Shown here: in pieces, positions 58,123 through 64,000 of the stretch
Numbering within the stretch: the stretch's first letter is position 1
How the letters are laid out: every line of letters starts with the position of its first letter
Assembly (NCBI GenBank): GCA_902363125.1
Contig: CABIZD010000001.1
Coordinates: 1 to 64,000 of the forward strand
Length of the DNA: 64,000 nt
Direction: 5' to 3'
Source of the DNA: Coriobacteriaceae bacterium
GTDB lineage: Bacteria; Actinomycetota; Coriobacteriia; Coriobacteriales; Coriobacteriaceae
Translations under genes and position numbers: made by a program
Notes under the pieces: generated by a model
Databases searched by the model: none
Told to the model about the DNA's origin: nothing
The model's input: only the letters and a program-made list of their open reading frames with translations

Positions 58123-59257
58123 AGCAACCGAAACCGCGCTTGCCTGCATCCGCGAGGAAGTCGAGCGCGCGTTCTCGTCGGCGCCGGGCGCCGTGCTCGA
58201 AGCCGCGCTTTCCCGGATCGCGCCCGCAGACGAATGCGCCCGTGCCGCCGCGTACGCCGCGTGGGACTCCATCGCGCACCCCTTGGGGGGATTGGGCGAC
58301 TTTGAAGACGCCGTCGCGTGTATCGCCGCAGCTCAGGGGAGCGCCGAGGTGGCCGAGTTTCCCCGTGCGCTCGCGGTATTCTTCTCCGACAACGGGGTCG
58401 TTGCCGAAGGCGTGTCGCAAAGCGGGCAAGATGTGACGCGAGCCGTCGCGCGCAACATGTGCGAGGGGGCCGCGAGCGCCTGCCGCATGGCGGCGTTCGC
58501 GGGTGCCGAGGTCGTGCCCGTCGACGTGGGTATGGCCCGGGGCATAGAAGACGCGCGCATGGTGCGCGCGAACGTGCGGCGGGGGAGCGGCAACATCGCT
58601 CTCGGCTCCGCTATGTCTCGCGATGGGGCCGTGCGCGCGATCGAGGTCGGAATCGCCGTCGCGTGCGGGCTTGCCCGCGCCGGCGTGCGCCTTCTCGCCG
58701 CGGGCGAGATGGGCATCGGCAACACGACCACCTCGGCGGCGGTGGCCGCAGTGCTCATCCGGGCGGACGCGCGGAGCCTTGTCGGGCGCGGCGCGGGGCT
58801 CTCGGACGCCTCGCTCGCGCGCAAGCGCGACGTGGTCGAGCGCGCTATCGACGCGAACTCGCCCGATCCCGCCGACCCGATCGACGTGCTCTCGAAGGTG
58901 GGCGGCTTCGACATCGCTGCGATGTGCGGCTTCTACCTGGGGGCCGCGGTCTCGAAGGCGCCGGCGCTCCTCGACGGGGTCATATCCTGCACGGCGGCCC
59001 TGTGCGCGGCGCGCCTGTGCCCCAACGCCTTGGGCTACCTCGTGGGCACCCACGCATCAAGCGAACCCGCAAGCCGGGAGCTCCTTCGCGAGCTCGGCAT
59101 AAAGGCGCCCCTCGACGCAGGCATGCACTTGGGCGAGGGCGCGGGCGCCATGGCGTATCTCCCCCTTCTGGATTCGGCGCTGCGCGTGTACCGGGATGGG
59201 AAGACGTTCACGGCGACTGGCATGGCTGCTTACGAGCATTTCGAGGCCGGGAAATGA
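58115..59257 (+). CDS. cobT: Nicotinate-nucleotide-dimethylbenzimidazole phosphoribosyltransferase
   Basis: 380-residue enzyme activating the lower ligand base to its alpha-ribotide. FSDNGVVAEGVSQSGQDVT, AAGEMGIGNTTTSAAV and the catalytic Glu region HLGEGAGAM are intact. AGAGAGGAGG upstream sets the ATG at 58115, inside the end of cbiA. ATGA overlap with cobU. Which base it uses is not readable from the sequence. Confidence 0.95.
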   Translation: MAEATETALACIREEVERAFSSAPGAVLEAALSRIAPADECARAAAYAAWDSIAHPLGGLGDFEDAVACIAAAQGSAEVAEFPRALAVFFSDNGVVAEGVSQSGQDVTRAVARNMCEGAASACRMAAFAGAEVVPVDVGMARGIEDARMVRANVRRGSGNIALGSAMSRDGAVRAIEVGIAVACGLARAGVRLLAAGEMGIGNTTTSAAVAAVLIRADARSLVGRGAGLSDASLARKRDVVERAIDANSPDPADPIDVLSKVGGFDIAAMCGFYLGAAVSKAPALLDGVISCTAALCAARLCPNALGYLVGTHASSEPASRELLRELGIKAPLDAGMHLGEGAGAMAYLPLLDSALRVYRDGKTFTATGMAAYEHFEAGK

Positions 59258-59802
59258 CGGTGACGCTCGTCATCGGCGCCGCCGCGAGCGGCAAGAGCGC
59301 CTACGCCGAGTCCCTGTGCCTCGGGCACGACGGCCCTCGCGTGTACCTGGCAACGATGGAGCCCTTCGGGGAAGAGGGCGCCCGCCGCATCGCGCGCCAT
59401 CGGGCGCTGCGCGAGGGCAAGGGGTTTTCCACCCTCGAGCGAACGCGTGACGTGGGCGCCGCAGTGTCCGGGCTTCCGCGCGGCTGCACGCTTCTTTTGG
59501 AGGACGTGGGCAACCTGGTTGCGAACGAGCTTTTCGCGGATGGCGGCTTGTCCCCACGTGACCCCGACGCTGCGGCGCGCGAGGTGCTCGGAGGCATCGA
59601 ACGGCTCGCTCAGGCCGCTGCGTATACGGTGGTGGTCACCGTCGACGTGTTCGCCGATGGGATGCGCTACGATGAGGGGACCGAGGCATGGAGGCGCGCG
59701 CTCGCGCGCGTGAACGCGGGCGTGGCGGCGCTGGCCGACTGCGCAGTCGAAGTGGTATGCGGGATTCCCGTGTGGATGAAAGGCGAAGGACCTACAAGGT
59801 GA
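59254..59802 (+). CDS. cobU: Adenosylcobinamide kinase/guanylyltransferase
   Basis: 182-residue enzyme of the nucleotide loop pathway. The P-loop GAAASGKS is at residues 8-15, RRIARHRALREG holds the His that carries GMP, and LLLEDVGNLVANELF follows. The usual R-P-x-x-W-x-T after the His is altered to REGKGFST. ATGA overlap with cobT and GTGA overlap with cobS. A second, degenerate CobU-like domain lies two genes downstream. Confidence 0.92.
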   Translation: MTVTLVIGAAASGKSAYAESLCLGHDGPRVYLATMEPFGEEGARRIARHRALREGKGFSTLERTRDVGAAVSGLPRGCTLLLEDVGNLVANELFADGGLSPRDPDAAAREVLGGIERLAQAAAYTVVVTVDVFADGMRYDEGTEAWRRALARVNAGVAALADCAVEVVCGIPVWMKGEGPTR

Positions 59803-60566
59803 AGATAGCAGAGGCAATCGGCGCGGCGTTCGGAACGTTCTCGCGCATCCCCGTCCCGAAATCGGCCTGGACCGATTTCGGGTCAACCCATGCGCTTGCC
59901 GCGTTTCCCCTGGTGGGCCTTGCGGAAGGGTTCCTCATGACGGTGTGGGGGCACGTGGCGAACCTGCTCGGCGTGCCCGCGACCATCGTCGCGGCCGTGC
60001 TCGTGGCGCTGCCTGTGGCGGTGACGGGAGGCATCCACCTAGACGGGCTCTGCGACACCTCCGATGCGCTTGCAAGTTGGGCCCCGCGCGAGCGAAAGCT
60101 CGAGATCATGCACGATCCGCGGGCGGGCGCCTTCGGGGTCATCGGTGTTGTTGTGTACCTTATTCTGCAGTTTTCCCTGTTCACCGCGCTGCCGCTTACG
60201 GCGGGGGCGTTCCTCGCGCTTCTGTGCTCGCTCGTGTTCTCCCGCGCGCTTTCGGGACTCGCCGTTGAATGCTGGCCTGCCGCGCGGGCGGACGGCATGG
60301 CCGCGGGGCTCTCGCCTGCGAAGAAGCGCGCGGCGATCGTCGTACCGCTTTGCGCTTTCGCTGCGGCTTCGGCTGCAGGGATGGTCGCGTGCGCTCAGGC
60401 CGTCGGCGCCTTTATGGCGGTGGCGGGGCTTTTGGTGCTCGCGTGGTACCGCCATGTTGCCCTGTCCCGCTTCGGCGGGGTGACGGGGGATTTGGCCGGA
60501 TGGTTTCTGCAATGGGCCGAGCTCGCGATGCTTGCCATGCTGGTGGTGGGGGGCATGCTCCTATGA
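59799..60566 (+). CDS. cobS: Adenosylcobinamide-GDP ribazoletransferase
   Basis: 255-residue membrane enzyme joining adenosylcobinamide-GDP to alpha-ribazole (phosphate). GGIHLDGLCDTSDAL (metal-binding Asp residues), EIMHDPRAGAFGVIG and VTGDLAGWFLQ are the family motifs, with six or more hydrophobic segments. The start is GTG at 59799 within the cobU stop; ATGA-type overlap with the following fusion gene. Confidence 0.95.
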   Translation: MKIAEAIGAAFGTFSRIPVPKSAWTDFGSTHALAAFPLVGLAEGFLMTVWGHVANLLGVPATIVAAVLVALPVAVTGGIHLDGLCDTSDALASWAPRERKLEIMHDPRAGAFGVIGVVVYLILQFSLFTALPLTAGAFLALLCSLVFSRALSGLAVECWPAARADGMAAGLSPAKKRAAIVVPLCAFAAASAAGMVACAQAVGAFMAVAGLLVLAWYRHVALSRFGGVTGDLAGWFLQWAELAMLAMLVVGGMLL

Positions 60567-61564
60567 TGCTCGTGGTAGGTGGCGCGCATTCGGGGAAGAG
60601 GACCTTCGTGCGCGAAAAACTCGGGTTCGCGGCGGACGATTTCGTCGATGCGGCGCAGCTTGCGGAGGGCGGCGTGCCCGCGGCTTTTGCCGGCCGCGTC
60701 GCATACCGTGCTGAGGAACTCGTACGCGCGCTCGACGCTGACCGGGCGCTCGAGCGGCTGATCGGCTTCGACGCAGTGATTCTGCCCTTGGTCGGCTCGG
60801 GGGTCGTCCCCATGAATGCGGAAGACGCCCAATGGCGCGAGCGCGCGGGGCGCCTGGGATGCGCGCTCGCTGCGCGCGCCGACGTCGTCGTGCGCATGAC
60901 GTGCGGGATTCCCCAGGTCATCAAAGGAAACCTTGCCGATGCACCTCGAGGGACGCAGGGCGCGGGTGCGCCTTTGGAAGTCGTCTTCGTGCGCCATGGT
61001 GCCACGGCGGGCACGGAAGACCATCGCTACAGCGGGGCGGGCACCGACGAGCCCCTGTCGAGTGCGGGCGAGCGCGCTTTGCGCGACCTCGCGTGCGATC
61101 GTGACGTGTTCCGTGTTATCACGAGCGGCATGGCCCGCACCGACCAGACGGCGCGCATCCTCTTCCCGAACGCGGAGCTTATGGCGTGCCCCGGTCTGCG
61201 CGAGATGGATTTCGGCGACTTCGAGGGGCGAAGCGCCGCCGAGCTTAAAGAGGATGCGCGCTATCGCGCCTGGGTAGACTCCTGGTGCGAGACGCGCTGC
61301 CCGCATGGCGAGGGCAAGAGCGATTTCACCCGCCGCGTCATCGCGGCGTTTCGGGAGGCGTGCGAATCGGAGCGCGCCCAGGGGAGTGGGCGCGCCGTCT
61401 TCGTCGTTCACGCGGGTACCGTGAAAGCGCTGCTCTCCGAGCTAGCTGTCCCGAAAATGGGATACTTCGACGTGCATACCGAGCCGGGCGGCGCATGGGC
61501 CGCCACTTGGGATGGGCGCTGCCTTCGCGACGTTCGCCCCGCTTGGGGGGGCGATGCCCGGTGA
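60563..61564 (+). CDS. CobU-like domain fused to CobC-type phosphatase
   Basis: 333-residue two-domain protein. Residues 1-122 resemble CobU at both ends: P-loop VVGGAHSGKRTF, and GRLGCALAARADVVVRMTCG with IPQVIKG. They lack the GMP-accepting His motif. Residues 138-333 are a histidine phosphatase (VFVRHGATAGTE with the phospho-His at 145, ITSGMARTDQTA, FGDFEGRSAAEL, VFVVHAGTVKALLSEL), most likely alpha-ribazole-5-phosphate phosphatase CobC. The CobU-like part may be a scaffold. Two adjacent ATGs (60563, 60566) are possible starts. Confidence 0.88.
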   Translation: MMLVVGGAHSGKRTFVREKLGFAADDFVDAAQLAEGGVPAAFAGRVAYRAEELVRALDADRALERLIGFDAVILPLVGSGVVPMNAEDAQWRERAGRLGCALAARADVVVRMTCGIPQVIKGNLADAPRGTQGAGAPLEVVFVRHGATAGTEDHRYSGAGTDEPLSSAGERALRDLACDRDVFRVITSGMARTDQTARILFPNAELMACPGLREMDFGDFEGRSAAELKEDARYRAWVDSWCETRCPHGEGKSDFTRRVIAAFREACESERAQGSGRAVFVVHAGTVKALLSELAVPKMGYFDVHTEPGGAWAATWDGRCLRDVRPAWGGDAR

Positions 61565-62538
61565 TGACGATTCTTGCCGTCGCCGCCGGGTTCGCGGCCG
61601 ACCTTGCCTTCGGCGACCCGCGCTGGCTTCCCCATCCCGTCGTCGCCATGGGGCGCGCGATCACGTGGGCCGAAGGCCGCCTGCGGGGCGCATTCCCGCA
61701 AACGTCCGCGGGCACGCGCGCCGCAGGGGTTGTGCTCGCCGTGGCGCTTCCGCTTGCGTGTGGGCTTTTGACCTGGGGAATCCTGCATCTTTGCGGCATG
61801 GTTCACTCCGGCTTGCGCTTCGTGGCCGAGGCATGGGCGAGCTATCAGATTCTCGCGGCATGCGAGCTGCGCCGCCAGAGCCTGGCCGTTGCCCGCGCGT
61901 TCTCGAAGGGCGGACTTGTCGCGGCGCGCGAAGCCGTCGGGCTCATCGTGGGACGTGACACGTCTGTTCTCGACGAGCAGGGCGTCGCGCGCGCCGCCGT
62001 GGAAACGGTGGCGGAGAACGCGAGCGACGGTGTCATCGCGCCGCTTTTCTACCTTATGATCGGGGGTGCGCCCTTGGGCATGGCGTACAAGGCGGTGAAC
62101 ACGCTCGACAGCATGGTGGGCTACAAAAACGAGCGCTACATCGACTTCGGCTGCGCTTCGGCGCGCCTCGACGATGCGCTGAACTGGATTCCCTCGCGCT
62201 TATCGGCCCTGCTCATGATCGCCGTGTGCCCGATCGTCGGGCTCGACGCGCGCGGGGCGGCGCGCATCTGGCGCCGCGACAGGCGTCGCCATGCGAGCCC
62301 GAACGCGGCGCAGACCGAGTCGGCGTGCGCGGGCGCGCTCGGGCTGCGCCTGGCAGGACCCGCGGTGTATTTCGGCAAGCTTGTTGAGAAACCGACGATA
62401 GGCGACGCGTCCCGCGAAATCGAGTGGGGCGACATCGCCCGGGCGACAAGGCTCATGCTCGCCGCGTCCGTATGCGCGCTCGTCGTCTTCGGCGCTGCGC
62501 GCGCGGCGGTCGTGCTCGCCGTGGGGGCGATGTTATGA
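61564..62538 (+). CDS. cbiB: Adenosylcobinamide-phosphate synthase
   Basis: 324-residue membrane protein attaching the aminopropanol (or its phosphate) to adenosylcobyric acid. AADLAFGDPRWLPHPVVAMGR, ETVAENASDGVIAPLFY, YKAVNTLDSMVGYKNERY and RLDDALNWIPSRLSALL are the CbiB signatures. ATG 61564 (GTG 61561 also in frame) overlaps the stop of the fusion gene; ATGA overlap with cobD. Confidence 0.95.
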   Translation: MTILAVAAGFAADLAFGDPRWLPHPVVAMGRAITWAEGRLRGAFPQTSAGTRAAGVVLAVALPLACGLLTWGILHLCGMVHSGLRFVAEAWASYQILAACELRRQSLAVARAFSKGGLVAAREAVGLIVGRDTSVLDEQGVARAAVETVAENASDGVIAPLFYLMIGGAPLGMAYKAVNTLDSMVGYKNERYIDFGCASARLDDALNWIPSRLSALLMIAVCPIVGLDARGAARIWRRDRRRHASPNAAQTESACAGALGLRLAGPAVYFGKLVEKPTIGDASREIEWGDIARATRLMLAASVCALVVFGAARAAVVLAVGAML

Positions 62539-63758
62539 GGGAAGACCACGCCGCGCCCCGGGCTGCCGGGGGGATCCTGCGCGCCCGTACGCATGGGGGC
62601 AGCGCGCAATCGCTCGGCATCGCTTGCGAAAGGGGCGCCTCCGACCTCATTGACTTCTCGGTGAACGTGAATCCGGCAGGCCCCTCGCCGCGCGCCGTCG
62701 CCGCAGCTTGCAAGGCGCTTTCTCGAATCGACGCCTACCCCGATAGGGAAAGCCGCGCCCTCGTTCGCGCCCTAGCGCGCGCCCAGGGCATTCCCGAAGA
62801 TACTATCGTCTGCGGCGCGGGCGCGTCCGACATCATCTGGCGGCTCGCCGCGGCGGTGCGCCCGAAACGCATCGTCGTGTGCGCGCCGACGTTCTCTGAC
62901 TATTCGGAGGCGGCATCGTACTACGGCGCATGCGTGCAGGAGTTCCCGCTCTCTGAAGCGGACGACTTCGACGTGCCCGCCTCCTTCGCCCGCGCGATCG
63001 AGGGGCCGGGAGACGTGGCGTACCTCTGCAATCCGAACAACCCTACGGGGCGCCTCGTCGACCCCAGCGTGATCGATGCCGCGGCTTGCCGCTGCGAGCA
63101 GGTGGGCGCGCTGCTCGTCGTGGACGAGTGCTTCCTCGGATTTGCGCCCGACGCCTGCGAAAGGAGCGTGGCCGCACGCGCCGCGTGTTCGCGCCATGTG
63201 GCCGTGCTCTCCGCGTTCACCAAGCTCTACGGAATGGCGGGGTTGCGGTTGGGATATCTGATCAGCGGAAACGCCCAACTCATCGAGGGGATTCGCCGGG
63301 CGGGGCAGGCGTGGCCCGTCTCCTCGGTCGCCGAGGCCGCGGGCATCGCCGCCCTGGAAGACGTTGAATACGTCTCGCGCACGCGCGACGTATTGGCGGG
63401 CGAGCGAGCGTGGCTTTCCCACGAGCTCTCCTCGCTCGGGCTTTTCGTCGTGCCGTCGGATGCGAACTTCCTTTTAGTCCGCACGCCGGCGAAAGACATC
63501 CCCGAGCGCCTGTATAATCAGGGTGTTTTGGTCCGCACGTGCGACTCGTTTTCAGTACTGTCCCGTTTTTGGTGCCGCGTCGCGGTGCGCACGCACAAGG
63601 AGAACGCCCGGCTTGCGATGGCGTTCAGCCGCGCGCTTCGGGTGGAAGGTGCATCGGGCGAAGGCGAACCCGACGAACGGGGCGGCGCTTCTCGCGGCGG
63701 CGCTATGGCGGGCGCGGATGGCCGAGGCTTGGCGAAGGAGGTCGATACCCGTGGGTAG
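62535..63758 (+). CDS. cobD: Threonine-phosphate decarboxylase-like aminotransferase
   Basis: 407-residue PLP enzyme of fold type I supplying (R)-1-amino-2-propanol phosphate from threonine phosphate. [31 protein letters not shown] and the Schiff-base Lys region [16 protein letters not shown] are present, and VRTCDSF-S near the C-terminus fits CobD. The final 35 or so residues are a Gly/Ala/Glu-rich tail unlike the family. It overlaps cbiB by four bases and cbiP by 8 bases. Confidence 0.9.
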   Translation: MREDHAAPRAAGGILRARTHGGSAQSLGIACERGASDLIDFSVNVNPAGPSPRAVAAACKALSRIDAYPDRESRALVRALARAQGIPEDTIVCGAGASDIIWRLAAAVRPKRIVVCAPTFSDYSEAASYYGACVQEFPLSEADDFDVPASFARAIEGPGDVAYLCNPNNPTGRLVDPSVIDAAACRCEQVGALLVVDECFLGFAPDACERSVAARAACSRHVAVLSAFTKLYGMAGLRLGYLISGNAQLIEGIRRAGQAWPVSSVAEAAGIAALEDVEYVSRTRDVLAGERAWLSHELSSLGLFVVPSDANFLLVRTPAKDIPERLYNQGVLVRTCDSFSVLSRFWCRVAVRTHKENARLAMAFSRALRVEGASGEGEPDERGGASRGGAMAGADGRGLAKEVDTRG

Positions 63759-64000
63759 GGCCAAGCCCATCATGATCCAGGGCACCATGTCGAACGCGGG
63801 GAAGAGCCTGCTTGCGGCGGGGCTGTGCCGCGTGCTTTCGCAGGACGGCCTGCGCGTGACTCCCTTCAAGAGCCAGAATATGGCACTCAACAGCGGTGTC
63901 ACGGCCGACGGGCTCGAGATGGGGCGCGCCCAGATCATGCAGGCCGAGGCGTGCGGCATCGCGCCCGACGTGCGCATGAACCCCATCCTGCTCAAGCCTG
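63751..64000 (+). CDS. cbiP: Cobyric acid synthase, 5' part
   Basis: The first 83 codons of CbiP/CobQ, running off the window. [20 protein letters not shown] is the N-terminal P-loop-like motif and [15 protein letters not shown] with [12 protein letters not shown] the following signature. It amidates four side chains of adenosylcobyrinic acid a,c-diamide. GAAGGAGG (63734-63741) supports the GTG start at 63751, inside the end of cobD. Confidence 0.95.
   Translation, partial: MGRAKPIMIQGTMSNAGKSLLAAGLCRVLSQDGLRVTPFKSQNMALNSGVTADGLEMGRAQIMQAEACGIAPDVRMNPILLKP

Noticed and set aside
1..64000. CRISPR arrays, complete insertion sequences, rRNA genes or a replication origin
   Set aside because: No regularly spaced direct repeats, transposase motifs, rRNA segments or clusters of DnaA boxes were seen.

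Overview
The window looks like chromosomal DNA of a high-G+C anaerobic actinobacterium of the class Coriobacteriia, most like Collinsella. This is an inference from gene order, a T-box in front of ileS, a PTS-centred sugar metabolism and tightly overlapping cobamide genes; no database search was possible.

Layout. Bases 1-444 hold a decayed cobO (ATP:corrinoid adenosyltransferase) and a promoter resembling the SigB class in front of ftsH. A DUF523/TudS gene follows. Its 3' end runs into a serine-recombinase remnant and an A+T-rich peptidase E-like gene, which is the scar of a mobile element. From about 4.2 to 31.6 kb there are mostly housekeeping genes: a glycerol dehydrogenase-type enzyme, T-box-ileS, lspA-rluD, a glycosyltransferase, a small prepilin peptidase, dGTPase, rarA, a DUF948/anti-sigma/SigB-type sigma/AI-2E permease operon, alaS-ruvX-mltG-yqeG-aroK-aroB-like, pepP, and efp-asp23-nusB-xseB-tlyA-nadK-recN.

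From 31.7 to 39.6 kb lies a fructose phosphotransferase module: an RpiR regulator, FruA (IIBCA), HPr, enzyme I and two 1-phosphofructokinase-type kinases. The spaces between these genes hold striking inverted repeats. Cca, two identical tRNA-Glu genes, a flippase-like membrane protein, a TetR regulator and a radical SAM/SPASM protein follow up to 45.2 kb.

From 45.4 kb to the right edge the DNA becomes visibly richer in G+C, with different codon preferences (GCG, TCG and CGC common), and is devoted to cobamides. On the minus strand, probably under a cobalamin riboswitch, are an exported lipoprotein-type CbiK chelatase, a small lipoprotein, and a FecBCD-like ABC transporter whose binding protein appears to share a beta-rich domain with the small lipoprotein. 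Divergent on the plus strand is a compressed operon cbiF-cbiD-(cbiL remnant)-cbiG-cbiH-cbiET-cbiA-cobT-cobU-cobS-cobU/cobC fusion-cbiB-cobD-cbiP, cut by the window edge.

The points most worth checking are the exported CbiK transport cluster, the internally deleted cbiL inside an otherwise intact operon, the cobO pseudogene, an AroB-like protein without metal ligands, an RsbW-like protein without its N-box, and several families of long inverted repeats in the fructose region.
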